DNA from: Enterococcus hirae ATCC 9790
GTDB taxonomy: Bacteria; Bacillota; Bacilli; Lactobacillales; Enterococcaceae
Assembly: GCF_000271405.2 (NCBI RefSeq)
Contig: NC_018081.1
Span: 1,740,073-1,804,072 of the forward strand
Length of the DNA: 64,000 nucleotides
Direction: 5' to 3'
Positions 9,459 through 19,386 of the stretch are shown piece after piece. The notes beneath the pieces were generated by a model. The model worked only from the letters and a program-made list of their open reading frames with translations, made no database searches and had not been told where the DNA came from. Positions within the stretch are counted from its first letter, which is position 1, and every line of letters starts with the position of its first letter. A program made the translations under genes and the position numbers.

Positions 9459-9483
9459 TTTTTCTAAAAGGGGGGCGAAAAAA

Positions 9484-10296
9484 ATGAGCCAGCTAGCCGA
9501 ATCAAAAGGGATCATATTGTCCAGTCGAAATTATAAAGAAAAAGACAAATTAGTGAAAATTTTTACTGAGTCTGCGGGGAAGCTGATGTTTTATGTCAAA
9601 GGAATTCACCGGCAAAACCAACCATTAGCACCTGCACTGCTCCCTTTTACTGAAGGAATCTACATTGGTACGTTTAAAAGTGAAGGACTTTCGTTTATAA
9701 CCAGCGTAAAAGATGTTCACTCCTTTAGAAAAATTCAAGAAGACATTTTTTTAAGTGGTTACGGCACGTATTTGTTAAACTTAGTGGATGCAGCGATCGA
9801 AGACCATCAATATGATCCCCATCTTTTTCAATTTACACAAGCAGCATTGCAACGGATGGATCAGGGGGACGACGCGGAAATCATCACTAACATCTTTGAG
9901 GTACAATTATTGCAACGCTTTGGGATTGCACCGATTTGGACACATTGTGTGGTGTGTGGTAAAACACAAGGTAAATTTGATTATTCTTCCAAATATGGAG
10001 GCGTGCTGTGCGAAGAACATTGGTCAATGGATCACCGTCGTTATCATGCAGATCCAAGAGCTGTTTATTTCGTGCGTATGTTCTCTGCTATTTCTTATGA
10101 TAAGATCACAGGGATCAATTTAAAAGACGAAACTAAAGCAACGATCAGGCAACTGATTGACCAGTTATACGAAGAATACGTAGGGATTCATCTAAAAAGT
10201 AAAAAGTTCATTGATCAAATGAAATCATGGGAACATGTCCTAAAAAAGCCTGATCCGGAAGGAGAAAGTGCTTCTGAAAACCAAAAAAATGAGTAG
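9484..10296 (+). CDS. recO: DNA repair protein RecO
   Basis: A 270-residue recombination mediator that loads RecA with RecR onto SSB-coated gaps. The N-terminal OB fold begins SKGIILSSRNYKEKDKLVKIF. A zinc-finger-like segment follows (CVVCGK and VLCEEH). ATG 9484 is chosen because AAAAGGGGGG precedes it. The longer frame from 9412 is encoded by a hairpin and would not resemble RecO. It is followed by the glycine T-box. Confidence 0.93.
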   Translation: MSQLAESKGIILSSRNYKEKDKLVKIFTESAGKLMFYVKGIHRQNQPLAPALLPFTEGIYIGTFKSEGLSFITSVKDVHSFRKIQEDIFLSGYGTYLLNLVDAAIEDHQYDPHLFQFTQAALQRMDQGDDAEIITNIFEVQLLQRFGIAPIWTHCVVCGKTQGKFDYSSKYGGVLCEEHWSMDHRRYHADPRAVYFVRMFSAISYDKITGINLKDETKATIRQLIDQLYEEYVGIHLKSKKFIDQMKSWEHVLKKPDPEGESASENQKNE

Positions 10297-10322
10297 AATG
10301 TTCAATCAACATTCAAAACTAT

Positions 10323-10352
10323 TTGACAAAAGCCTAACTATACGTCTATTAT
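10323..10352 (+). promoter_or_regulatory. Promoter of the glyQS T-box transcript
   Basis: TTGACA (10323-10328), 18-nt spacer, TATTAT (10347-10352). Confidence 0.75.
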
Positions 10353-10359
10353 GGAACCT

Positions 10360-10600
10360 AGATAAATGAGAGTTTTGTACAAAAACTTGATTGGCTAAAT
10401 AAAAGAATAAAGTACGTTGAACAAGATCAGTAAAAAATACGTAGCAAAAGCGAGTTCGGGAGGGTGTGAGCCGAATGCTGTCGGTTTTTGAAGAGGCACT
10501 TGGGAGTACTGACAATGAAGCTGCCGAAATTTTCGGAAGTAGGGTGGAACCGCGAAGTTATTCGTCCCTATGTTTGTTTAGACAAGCATAGGGACTTTTT
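10360..10600 (+). ncRNA. Glycine T-box leader
   Basis: The T-box sequence AGGGTGGAACCGCG (10541-10554) pairs with uncharged tRNA. It is followed by a terminator whose arms are GTCCCTATG (10564-10572) and CATAGGGAC (10587-10595) plus a T run. The upstream segment has Stem I-like structure. A GGC triplet at 10495-10497 is the likely glycine specifier. Uncharged tRNA-Gly would favour the antiterminator and so raise glyQS expression. Confidence 0.9.
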
Positions 10601-10651
10601 GTTGTTTCAAATTCTCAGCAAACTATTTAGAAGTGGAAGGAGTCATTTTAA

Positions 10652-11569
10652 ATGAGCAAAAAATTATCTGTACAAGACATGATCTTGACGTTGCAAAAAT
10701 TTTGGTCATCAAATGGGTGCATGTTGATGCAAGCCTATGATACAGAAAAGGGGGCAGGTACAATGAGCCCATATACCTTTTTACGAGCAATTGGACCAGA
10801 GCCTTGGAATGCAGCATACGTAGAGCCTTCTCGTCGCCCAGCCGACGGTCGTTATGGGGAAAATCCGAACCGTCTGTATCAACATCATCAGTTCCAAGTA
10901 GTGATGAAACCATCACCTGAAAATATCCAAGAACTTTATTTAGAAAGTTTACGTTTATTGGGGATCGATCCTTTGGAACACGACATTCGGTTTGTCGAAG
11001 ATAACTGGGAAAACCCTTCGATGGGCTGTGCCGGTGTTGGTTGGGAAGTTTGGCTCGATGGAATGGAAATTACACAATTCACGTATTTCCAACAAGTCGG
11101 CGGTCTGCCATGTAAACCAGTGACATCTGAAATTACTTATGGTTTGGAGCGCTTGGCATCCTACATCCAAGAAGTAGAAAGTGTCTATGATCTTGAATGG
11201 TCAGATGGCGTAAAATATGGGGAGATTTTCAAACAGCCTGAATACGAGCACTCCAAATATTCATTTGAAGTCAGTGATCAAGAACTATTATTAAGTAATT
11301 TTGATCGTTTTGAAAAAGAAGCTAAACGATGCATTGATGAAAATTTAGTTCATCCTGCCTATGATTACATTTTAAAATGCAGCCATACATTCAATCTACT
11401 AGATGCTCGTGGGGCAGTTTCTGTCACAGAACGTGCTGGTTATCTGTCACGTATCAGAAATATGGCAAAATCTGTTGCAAAGATTTTTGTGGCAGAGCGT
11501 GAAAAATTAGGATTTCCTTTATTGAATAAAAACACGGCAAATCCAGAAACGGTTAAGGAGGCTGAATAA
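10652..11569 (+). CDS. glyQ: Glycyl-tRNA synthetase alpha subunit
   Basis: A 305-residue class II synthetase subunit of the tetrameric bacterial enzyme. The N-terminus [19 protein letters not shown] and the segment [20 protein letters not shown] are typical. It makes glycyl-adenylate and charges tRNA-Gly together with GlyS, whose gene starts 1 nt after this one. Expression is controlled by the upstream T-box. Confidence 0.97.
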   Translation: MSKKLSVQDMILTLQKFWSSNGCMLMQAYDTEKGAGTMSPYTFLRAIGPEPWNAAYVEPSRRPADGRYGENPNRLYQHHQFQVVMKPSPENIQELYLESLRLLGIDPLEHDIRFVEDNWENPSMGCAGVGWEVWLDGMEITQFTYFQQVGGLPCKPVTSEITYGLERLASYIQEVESVYDLEWSDGVKYGEIFKQPEYEHSKYSFEVSDQELLLSNFDRFEKEAKRCIDENLVHPAYDYILKCSHTFNLLDARGAVSVTERAGYLSRIRNMAKSVAKIFVAEREKLGFPLLNKNTANPETVKEAE

Positions 11570-11570
11570 C

Positions 11571-13646
11571 ATGGCAAAAGAGTTACTTTTAGAAATCGGG
11601 TTGGAAGAAATGCCTGCCCATGTAGTTACACCAAGCATGAAACAACTGGAACAAAAAACAGCAAAGTTTTTAGATGAACACCAATTGTCTTATGATACAA
11701 TCGAAACTTTTTCAACGCCAAGACGTTTAGCGATCAAAGTAACCAATATCCCAGAACGTCAAGCAGATAGCGAAGAAGAATTAAAGGGTCCGGCTAAAAA
11801 AATCGCATTGGATTCAGATGGAAATTGGACGAAAGCCGCAGAAGGGTTTGTACGTGGTCAAGGTTTGACGACTGACGATATTACCTTTAAAGAGCTGAAG
11901 GGTGTAGAGTATGTGTACGTAACCAAATATACACATGGACAACCAGCGAAAGAAGTATTGACTGGACTTGCAGATGTCATCAAAAGTTTGACATTTCCTG
12001 TTACGATGCATTGGGCAAATTTTGACTTCGAATATATTCGTCCTATTCATTGGATTGTTGCTTTACTAGATGATGAAGTGATTCCTTTCGAGATTTTAGA
12101 TGTTACAACAGATCGCACATCACGTGGTCATCGTTTCTTAGGAGAAACAGTTCGTTTCGCTCATGCCAATGAGTATGAAGAAAAATTACAAGAACAATTC
12201 GTGATAGCTGCGCCACATAAAAGAAAAGAAATGATTGTCCAACAAGCAACAGAATTAGCAGAGAAAAACCATTGGACGATCGATTTAGACGAAAAGTTAT
12301 TAGAAGAAGTGAATAATTTAGTCGAATATCCCACAGTTTTTGCTGGCGATTTTGAAGAAAAATATCTGTCTGTCCCTGAAGAAGTATTGGTTACTTCAAT
12401 GAAGGAGCACCAACGTTATTTTGAAGTAAGAAATGACCAAGGATTACTCTTGCCACATTTTATTTCTGCTCGAAATGGGGATCGTGTCAAACTAGAAAAC
12501 GTGATCCGTGGAAATCAAAAAGTATTGACTGCTCGTTTAGAAGATGCAGAGTTTTTCTACAATGAAGATAAAAAGATTGAAATCGAGACTTTTGTTGATA
12601 AATTAAAATCAGTGACTTTCCATGAAAAAATTGGAAGCATCTACGAAAAAATGCAACGAGTACAAGTTATTGCTCGTATTTTAGGTAAATCTGTCGGCTT
12701 ATCACCAGAAGAGTTAACGGATTTACAACGTGCTGCTGAAATCTATAAATTTGATTTAGTGACCAACATGGTAGGTGAGTTTCCAGAGCTTCAAGGGATC
12801 ATGGGTGAAAAATATGCGCGATTACACGGCGAAACATCAGCTGTAGCAACAGCTATCAAGGAACACTATCTGCCAATTTCAAGTGAAGGTGACTTACCAG
12901 AAACCAAAATTGGTGCAGTATTAGCGATTGCAGACAAATTAGATAGTATCTTCTCTTTCTTTACAGTTGGAATGATCCCAAGTGGGTCAAATGATCCGTA
13001 TGCTCTTCGTCGTCAAGCGTATGGGATTGTCCGCATCATCGAAGCAAAAAATTGGGCATTTCCATTGGTTCGTTTACAACGTGAAATCGACCAGGCAATC
13101 AATGAAGATCAAGAACGTTTTGGCGTCCAGTTATCGGATGGACAACAGGCAGTCATTGATTTTATCAAAGGACGTTTCCGTCAGTTACTAACTACAAAAC
13201 AAATCCGACACGATGTGATTGATGCAGTTTTGAATGCAAAACAAAGCGATTTGACAAAAGTTTTTGCAGCAGCTCAACTGTTTAAAGAACGTTTAGATGA
13301 GGAAGAGTTTAAGCCATCGATGGAAGCATTGACTCGAGTGGTTAATTTAGCGAAGAAAGCGCAAGAAACAACGACAACAGAGATTAATCCTGCATTATTT
13401 GAAAATGAAGCTGAAACAGCACTTTATCAAGCGGTAGCAGAAATGAAAAAACAATTTGGTACACAAACGCTGAAAGAAGATTATGATCAACTTGTTGCTT
13501 TACGTCCATTGATAGAAACGTATTTTGACCAAACCATGGTCATGATAGACGATCCTGCTGTCCGTAACAATCGTTTGGCACAGCTGAAACAAATTGCTGA
13601 AATGGCACTATCAATAGCAAGCTTAGATCAGATTATCACTAAATAA
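11571..13646 (+). CDS. glyS: Glycyl-tRNA synthetase beta subunit
   Basis: A 691-residue subunit that binds tRNA-Gly. It begins [17 protein letters not shown] and contains the HD-like segment and C-terminal anticodon-binding region expected for the family. AAGGAGG overlaps the end of glyQ, so the pair is translationally coupled. Length is normal. Confidence 0.96.
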   Translation: MAKELLLEIGLEEMPAHVVTPSMKQLEQKTAKFLDEHQLSYDTIETFSTPRRLAIKVTNIPERQADSEEELKGPAKKIALDSDGNWTKAAEGFVRGQGLTTDDITFKELKGVEYVYVTKYTHGQPAKEVLTGLADVIKSLTFPVTMHWANFDFEYIRPIHWIVALLDDEVIPFEILDVTTDRTSRGHRFLGETVRFAHANEYEEKLQEQFVIAAPHKRKEMIVQQATELAEKNHWTIDLDEKLLEEVNNLVEYPTVFAGDFEEKYLSVPEEVLVTSMKEHQRYFEVRNDQGLLLPHFISARNGDRVKLENVIRGNQKVLTARLEDAEFFYNEDKKIEIETFVDKLKSVTFHEKIGSIYEKMQRVQVIARILGKSVGLSPEELTDLQRAAEIYKFDLVTNMVGEFPELQGIMGEKYARLHGETSAVATAIKEHYLPISSEGDLPETKIGAVLAIADKLDSIFSFFTVGMIPSGSNDPYALRRQAYGIVRIIEAKNWAFPLVRLQREIDQAINEDQERFGVQLSDGQQAVIDFIKGRFRQLLTTKQIRHDVIDAVLNAKQSDLTKVFAAAQLFKERLDEEEFKPSMEALTRVVNLAKKAQETTTTEINPALFENEAETALYQAVAEMKKQFGTQTLKEDYDQLVALRPLIETYFDQTMVMIDDPAVRNNRLAQLKQIAEMALSIASLDQIITK

Positions 13647-13710
13647 ATCAGGTAGCCCTCTGCCAACTTGATTTGAAACAAGCGTTATGACAAGTCTAGC
13701 TCTGAGATAT

Positions 13711-13768
13711 AAGCCGAAGCATCCGAAAATAGTTTCTTCTATTTTTAAATGCTTCGGCTTATTTTTTG
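13711..13768 (+). terminator. glyQS terminator
   Basis: AAGCCGAAGCAT (13711-13722) pairs with ATGCTTCGGCTT (13749-13760), then a T run. The 12-bp stem is perfect. Confidence 0.9.
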
Positions 13769-14285
13769 ACTGATTACCGAAGTGCAGATCTTTGAACGCC
13801 GTCGATAAGATTGTGAAAGTACCAGAGTGGATGCTTTCATAACAATTACTCATCTTAGTGTAAAAAGTAAGCTTAAGGTCTTAATACCTCAGACTCTATT
13901 TATGTAGTGTATATCGTTTTTATTCATGCTATCTAGCAATAAGCGACTTTTCTTTCACGAATCAGAACAATATGACATTTTTTGGTAAAAAGAGAACAAT
14001 CGGTCAGTGCTATTGAGTGAAATGCATAGTTTTTGTTATTTTTAAATCATCCTTTATTTAAAAATGAAAGTTAGGTATAATTAATATAGAAAAATTGTTA
14101 TTCATGACAAGAAAAGTTTGTTATGAATGGGATAATAGTAAATAGGGTCTCAGGTAGAAATTCTTTACTTGTCTAATGAAATTAGCAAATTTCCCGTGAT
14201 TTGGAAGCGATTAGATAAAGTAACGATTTATTTTTTTGGGAATAAAAAGTTTTTAAAACGATGGGATCCAGTATCTTACTCTAGA
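13769..14285. other. Upstream part of the polysaccharide-cluster leader
   Basis: No credible ORF. A TATAAT occurs at 14076-14081 with only a poor -35 (TTTATT), a possible distal promoter. The rest is A/T-rich without visible structure. Confidence 0.4.
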
Positions 14286-14315
14286 TGATAATAATTATCA
14301 TCTGAATGATAAACT
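14286..14315 (+). promoter_or_regulatory. Perfect Fur-type 7-1-7 box over a candidate promoter
   Basis: TGATAATAATTATCA (14286-14300) equals the Fur box TGATAATNATTATCA at every fixed base. It covers the -35 position of an extended -10 element, TGA plus TAAACT (14307-14315). The first polysaccharide gene starts 173 nt downstream. Confidence 0.6.
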
Positions 14316-14488
14316 AAAAAATTTTTTTAGAAATCGATGTCATTTTATTATCTAAGTATGTTCATAGGATGGAAGTCTCACGAAGCTTCACTGAAATGAG
14401 TATATTTTATGAGAACAAGTAACATCAGCAGGATGTCATGTGTTAAAAGAAAAATGAATCTAGGAAAGTAACAGGAAAGTGGAGAGAA

Positions 14489-15268
14489 ATGGAAGAGACA
14501 ATTAGTATAAAAGAGATCATCGGAGTATTTCGTAAGCGTTTGTTGACCTTATTTATTTCAACGTTAGTTGGTTTGGCGGTAGCAAGTTTCGTTACATTCT
14601 TTATTTTAACACCCAAGTTTAGTTCACAAGCCCAATTGATTGTCACGTTGCCTCAGTCAAATATTACGAATGTCAATGATGTGAATACGAATTTACAAAT
14701 GATTAACACCTACAAAGATATGATTATTAGTGACTTAGTTTTAAGTGAAGTGAAAGATCAATTAGAAACGCAAGATCAGCTAGCAATGACGGTTGGAGAA
14801 ATCAAACAAGCAATCACAGTGAATCAATCCGAAAATTCACAAATGTTTTCTATCCAAGCGATTAGTTCGATTCCAGATAATGCTCAGAAAATTGCGAATA
14901 CCACAGCTGAGGTGTTTCAAACGAAAGCAAAAGATGTGATGAATGTTGATAAAATATCGATCATTTCTGAAGCGGTTGCGGACGGAACATCGGTGTCACC
15001 AAATAAAAAAATAAATATTGCCCTTGGCCTTATTTTAGGTCTGATGATTGGCATGGGGATAGCTCTGTTATTGGAATTGTTCGACCAGACTGTGAAAGAT
15101 GAAAAATATCTTTCGGAGGTCATAGGGTTTCCAATTTTAGGGACGGTACCAGAAATGACTGCCAAAGATTTCAATAGAAATGACAAAAACAACAATGCAC
15201 CGGTGACAATAAACGATGAAACTGGTGAACAAGCGAGAGCTTCTCGTAGAGCTCGTTCGAGAGTGTAG
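14489..15268 (+). CDS. Chain-length determinant / tyrosine-kinase adaptor (Wzz/CpsC type)
   Basis: A 259-residue membrane protein with helices near residues 20-42 and 175-198 and an extracellular domain between them, the Wzz layout. It begins ISIKEIIGVFRKRL. In Gram-positives such proteins activate the cognate CpsD kinase and set polymer length. The C-terminus has Arg-rich residues (ASRRARSRV). AGTGGAGAG precedes ATG 14489. It leads a kinase-adaptor, kinase, phosphatase trio. Confidence 0.88.
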   Translation: MEETISIKEIIGVFRKRLLTLFISTLVGLAVASFVTFFILTPKFSSQAQLIVTLPQSNITNVNDVNTNLQMINTYKDMIISDLVLSEVKDQLETQDQLAMTVGEIKQAITVNQSENSQMFSIQAISSIPDNAQKIANTTAEVFQTKAKDVMNVDKISIISEAVADGTSVSPNKKINIALGLILGLMIGMGIALLLELFDQTVKDEKYLSEVIGFPILGTVPEMTAKDFNRNDKNNNAPVTINDETGEQARASRRARSRV

Positions 15269-15278
15269 GAGGGAAAAC

Positions 15279-15974
15279 ATGCGACGTGTCATAAAACAAA
15301 AAGAAACACTACTTCAACCGATTCGTTTGATTACTTTAACTAATTCTTCATCAGCAGCGGCTGAGCACTACCGAACGATTCGAACCAATATCCAATTTGT
15401 TTCAATCAATGATCAACAAGTCAAAACGATCGTGGTCACGTCATCTGGACCAGGTGAAGGGAAATCGACCACGGCTGCAAATCTGGCTGTTGTCTTTGCA
15501 AAAGCTGGTCAGAAAGTGTTATTAGTTGATGCTGACATGCGAAAACCAGTTATTTACAAAGCATTTCAAATAAATAATCACTATGGATTAAGTAATCTAC
15601 TCAGTTCAACTGAAACGATCAGTAAAGGGATCCAAAAAACGGCAATCAAGGAATTATCGGTATTACCAAGTGGACCGATTCCTCCTAATCCATCAGAGCT
15701 GTTAAGCTCGAAAAGAATGGATCAACTAATGGTAGAAGCAAGTCAGCTCTATGATATCGTGATGTTTGATTTGCCGCCGATTGTAACTGTGACAGATGCT
15801 CAAATCTTGTCATCAAAGGCAGATGGTACGCTTCTGGTAGTACGTGAAAAGACTTCACGAAAAGAAGCAGTTGTGAAAGCAAAAAAATTATTAGAGATGG
15901 CTCAGGCAAAGGTACTGGGAATTGTTTATAACGGAGTCGAACAAAGCAAAGATACAAGTTATTATTATGAATGA
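15279..15974 (+). CDS. Capsule/EPS tyrosine kinase (CpsD/Wze, BY-kinase)
   Basis: A 231-residue cytoplasmic BY-kinase. Walker A GPGEGKST is at 57-64, Walker A' VLLVDADMR at 79-87 and Walker B IVMFDLPP later. The C-terminus carries a tyrosine cluster (SYYYE) that is the usual autophosphorylation site. ATG 15279 behind AGGAGGG is the start; the longer frame from 15216 overlaps the previous gene. It acts with the adjacent CpsC-type protein and is reversed by the next gene's product. Confidence 0.93.
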   Translation: MRRVIKQKETLLQPIRLITLTNSSSAAAEHYRTIRTNIQFVSINDQQVKTIVVTSSGPGEGKSTTAANLAVVFAKAGQKVLLVDADMRKPVIYKAFQINNHYGLSNLLSSTETISKGIQKTAIKELSVLPSGPIPPNPSELLSSKRMDQLMVEASQLYDIVMFDLPPIVTVTDAQILSSKADGTLLVVREKTSRKEAVVKAKKLLEMAQAKVLGIVYNGVEQSKDTSYYYE

Positions 15975-15993
15975 TAAAGAGGAGGTAAAGGGA

Positions 15994-16758
15994 ATGATCG
16001 ATTTACATTGTCATCTATTACCAGCAGTTGACGATGGTGCGCAAAACCTGGAAGAAAGCCTAGCAATGGCTGAAAAAGCGGTTGAACAAGGGATTACTCA
16101 TATTTTATGTACACCGCACCATAACAATGGCAAGTATTGTAATCAAAAGAAAAAAGTCATTCCCCTAGTCGCCACTTTACAAAAAGAGCTGGATAAAAGA
16201 AATTTACCGTTGGTGTTATTAGAAGGTCAAGAAGTTCGTATTACTGGAGAATTGCTTGAAGCGCTTCACCGAGATGAACTTCTTTTTACAGATTTAAATG
16301 ATACTTATCTGTTGATTGAATTTCCTACATTAGAAGTACCGTTATATGCAAAGAACCTTTTTTTTGAACTGTTGAAACTAGGAAAAATACCAGTAATCGT
16401 GCATCCTGAGCGTAATACTTATTTTGCAAAAGATCCGAATCGTTTGTTGCCTTATCTAGAAATGGGCTGTTTGACACAGCTGACAGCGCCAAGTTATCTG
16501 GGGCGCTTTGGCAAAGAAATCCAAAAAACAGCAAAAAAAATGGTCAAGTACAATCTTGTACAAATGATTGCTTCGGATGCTCACGGTGTTGAGCGACGTT
16601 CTTTTTGTTTAAAAGAATGTTATGAACAAATCGCTAAAGACTTCAATAACGAAAAAGTTGAACAAATGAAACAAGTCGCCAAAGATTTAATCAATGGGGA
16701 GCAGATTCATTATCCAACTTATCAAGCGATAAAAAAGAAGAAGTTTGGGTTATTTTAG
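15994..16758 (+). CDS. Tyrosine-protein phosphatase, PHP family (CpsB/Wzh)
   Basis: A 254-residue metal-dependent phosphotyrosine phosphatase. It begins MIDLHCHLLPAVDDGA, and HPER and SDAHG complete the metal-site motifs of the PHP fold. GAGGAGGT precedes ATG 15994. An in-frame ATG at 15967 overlaps the kinase gene and is less likely. It dephosphorylates the BY-kinase and tunes polymer production. Confidence 0.9.
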   Translation: MIDLHCHLLPAVDDGAQNLEESLAMAEKAVEQGITHILCTPHHNNGKYCNQKKKVIPLVATLQKELDKRNLPLVLLEGQEVRITGELLEALHRDELLFTDLNDTYLLIEFPTLEVPLYAKNLFFELLKLGKIPVIVHPERNTYFAKDPNRLLPYLEMGCLTQLTAPSYLGRFGKEIQKTAKKMVKYNLVQMIASDAHGVERRSFCLKECYEQIAKDFNNEKVEQMKQVAKDLINGEQIHYPTYQAIKKKKFGLF

Positions 16759-16769
16759 GGGGAGTAAAG

Positions 16770-18587
16770 GTGTTTGAAGTCACAAGAAAAAGAAAGATTG
16801 CTATTTTGATAGGAGTTGATAGCTTATTGTTGTTTTTGGCAAACATTGCTACAATTAGATTCATGAAGCCATTCGCAGAAGTATCAACGGATTTTATGTT
16901 CATCTCTACAGGCGTTTCAATAGGTTTCTATTTGTTTTATGGGAGTTTATTTAAAGTCTTTACAAGGATCAATCGCTATATGAATTTAGAAGAAATCAGG
17001 GCGATTTTTGTTTCTTTGTCGATCACTATGATTTCAAATCTTTTTGTCTTGTTTTTTATCAATCATCAGTATATGTTACGTCTAACGATCTTTACCTATA
17101 TTTTGTCTTTGCTTTTAATCATGGGAAGCCGTCTGGAGTGGCGTCTTTACATTGAGAAAAAGCAGACAAAGCTACAACCTAGAGCCACTGCCAAGAAGAC
17201 GATCATCGTAGGCGCTGGTGAAGGCGGTAGAATTTTGGCAAATATCTTACTTGGATCAAAAACAGCAAGTGACACCTATGTCATTGGTTTTGTTGATGAT
17301 GATCCTAATAAGCAAAATACATATCTTTCAGGAAAAAAAGTGATCGGTATGATCAAAGACCTCCCTGCACTAATCAAGAAACATGATGTACAAATCGTTA
17401 CCATCGCCATTCCTTCCTTATCCAAAACAAAAATCAGGAATATCTTTCAAATGGTAGAATCCTTGCATGTCAAAGTAAACACGATGCCTTCAATGGAAGA
17501 AATCGCTTCTGGAAAAGTCAGTGTCACAAAATTAAAAAAAATTGACGTAGTTGATTTACTAGAAAGAGATGAAGTTGAATTGGACATTGAATCGATCAAA
17601 GGTCATTTGACAGGGAAAACCATTCTTGTGACTGGTGCGGGTGGCTCGATCGGCTCAGAGATTTGTCGGCAGATTATCCAGTTTTCCCCAGCACAATTAT
17701 TACTAGTAGGACATGGGGAAAATTCGATTTATTTGATCGATCGGGAACTCCGCATGAATCAGCAAAATCAGCAGACAAAAATCGTCCCGCTCATTGCAGA
17801 TATTCAAGATCGTGACAAAATCAATGAGATCATGCAAAACTATCGCCCAGATATCGTTTATCATGCTGCAGCACATAAGCATGTTCCTCTCATGGAAGTA
17901 AATCCCAAAGAAGCAGTAAAAAATAATATTCTTGGAACGAAAAATGTTGCGGAAGCAGCCAAACAAGCGAAAGTCAAGAATTTTGTGATGGTCTCAACAG
18001 ATAAAGCGAATCATCCACCTAATGTGATGGGAGCGACAAAGCGGATTGCAGAAATGATTGTAACAGGATTGAACGAAAAAAATGGAACAACATTTTCCGC
18101 TGTTCGCTTTGGAAATGTATTAGGTTCACGAGGAAGTGTGATTCCTGTCTTTCGTGAACAAATTGCGCAAGGTGGACCAGTCACGATTACTGATTTTCGG
18201 ATGACACGTTACTTTATGACAATTCCTGAAGCAAGTCGATTGGTTATTCAATCAGGAGTCTTGGCTAAAGGTGGAGAGATTTTTATTTTAGATATGGGTG
18301 AACCAGTCAAAATCGTCAACCTTGCCAAAAATATGATTCGCCTGAGTGGCTATCGTGAAGACGAAATTGAGATTCTTGAAACGGGTATCCGTCCTGGGGA
18401 AAAACTATATGAAGAACTACTGTTGGATAAAGAGAGAAACGATGAAGCTGTCTATGAAAAAATTTTTGTCGGAAACATCAAAGGTTATTCAAATCAAAAA
18501 GTGATGGATTTTATCCGTCATTTGCCAAAAGATGAGAAACAATTAGCAAGAGAAGTGATTCGTTTTGCCAATGCTTCTAATCAATAG
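16770..18587 (+). CDS. Membrane nucleotide-sugar 4,6-dehydratase (CapD/PglF/WbpM type)
   Basis: A 605-residue protein. Four N-terminal membrane helices (about 8-30, 42-62, 80-98, 104-120) precede a CoA/NAD-binding-like domain (VGAGEGGRI, 147-155) and a short-chain dehydrogenase domain with TGAGGSIGSE (288-297). The catalytic triad region has DKA (411-413) and MGATK (420-424). Met replaces the usual Tyr, as in WbpM-type 4,6-dehydratases. The expected reaction is UDP-GlcNAc to the 4-keto-6-deoxy sugar. GTG 16770 is the start. It fits as the first step of a bacillosamine pathway with the next three genes. Confidence 0.9.
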   Translation: MFEVTRKRKIAILIGVDSLLLFLANIATIRFMKPFAEVSTDFMFISTGVSIGFYLFYGSLFKVFTRINRYMNLEEIRAIFVSLSITMISNLFVLFFINHQYMLRLTIFTYILSLLLIMGSRLEWRLYIEKKQTKLQPRATAKKTIIVGAGEGGRILANILLGSKTASDTYVIGFVDDDPNKQNTYLSGKKVIGMIKDLPALIKKHDVQIVTIAIPSLSKTKIRNIFQMVESLHVKVNTMPSMEEIASGKVSVTKLKKIDVVDLLERDEVELDIESIKGHLTGKTILVTGAGGSIGSEICRQIIQFSPAQLLLVGHGENSIYLIDRELRMNQQNQQTKIVPLIADIQDRDKINEIMQNYRPDIVYHAAAHKHVPLMEVNPKEAVKNNILGTKNVAEAAKQAKVKNFVMVSTDKANHPPNVMGATKRIAEMIVTGLNEKNGTTFSAVRFGNVLGSRGSVIPVFREQIAQGGPVTITDFRMTRYFMTIPEASRLVIQSGVLAKGGEIFILDMGEPVKIVNLAKNMIRLSGYREDEIEILETGIRPGEKLYEELLLDKERNDEAVYEKIFVGNIKGYSNQKVMDFIRHLPKDEKQLAREVIRFANASNQ

Positions 18588-18755
18588 AAACTAGCTGTTT
18601 TAAGCTGAACGTACTATTAGTAAAGTAGTAAAATCATTGCTTTATGTGCTGGATTATACGATTCCTGCGATCAAAAATTGCATAGGGATACGTTATTCAA
18701 ATCGCATGTAAAAAAACGTTTGACCATCAAAAAAAGAAACGAGAGGAGAAAGCGA

Positions 18756-19385
18756 GTGGATGCAATAATAGTAGGAGCAGGTGGGTTTGGTAAAGAAATT
18801 GCTTTTTTGCTCCAACAACAAAATGAGTATCAGTGGGTCGGTTTTGTCGATGATCGTAAAAGTGAGCAAAGCGATGTTCTAGGAAAACCTGTGATTGGCA
18901 AAATTGCTGACTTGCTTCAAGTCAAAACACCAATGGCAGTTTTTCTTGGGATTGCGGCTCCGACGGTCAAAGAAAACATCTATGAACAGTTACGACAAAA
19001 CCCTCACTTGCTTTTTCCAAATTTGTTTGCCCCTAGCGCATTGATTGGCTTAAATGTTCAACTGGGCATTGGGAACATATTGATGCCTTACACGACCTAT
19101 ACTGCAGATATTTCAATCGGTGACTTCAATATGATCAATATTGGTTCAACAATCGGTCATGACTCCATTATAGGTAGTTACAATGCCATTTTTCCTAATG
19201 TCAATATTTCGGGAGCAGTCACTTTAGGAGATAAAAATGAACTGGGTGTCGGTACAAAGATTATTCAAGAACGTTCGATTGGTGATGGTAACATTATTGG
19301 GGCTGGCAGTGTTGTCATCAGAGATATCCCTCATCATTCAAAATGGGTGGGGGTACCAGCAAAGATAATTGAAAGGTGGAGTTGA
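18756..19385 (+). CDS. Sugar N-acetyltransferase, PglD/NeuD type
   Basis: A 209-residue protein. GTG 18756 is the start, behind AGAGGAGAA; the longer frame from 18678 has no ribosome site. The N-terminal fold carries VGAGGFGKEIAF and the C-terminal half is a left-handed beta-helix with hexapeptide repeats (IGDFNMINIGSTIGHDSIIG). PglD-type enzymes acetylate the 4-amino group of a UDP-amino-sugar. Its place between the dehydratase and the aminotransferase supports that role. Confidence 0.85.
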   Translation: MDAIIVGAGGFGKEIAFLLQQQNEYQWVGFVDDRKSEQSDVLGKPVIGKIADLLQVKTPMAVFLGIAAPTVKENIYEQLRQNPHLLFPNLFAPSALIGLNVQLGIGNILMPYTTYTADISIGDFNMINIGSTIGHDSIIGSYNAIFPNVNISGAVTLGDKNELGVGTKIIQERSIGDGNIIGAGSVVIRDIPHHSKWVGVPAKIIERWS

Positions 19386-19386
19386 T

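Noticed and set aside
9412..9483. 24-codon N-terminal extension of RecO
   Set aside because: It is encoded by a long A/T hairpin and lacks a ribosome site, while AAAAGGGGGG precedes ATG 9484.
14323..14400. Possible 20-codon leader peptide in the polysaccharide-cluster leader
   Set aside because: An ATG frame exists but has no ribosome site and no hairpin arrangement that would suggest attenuation.
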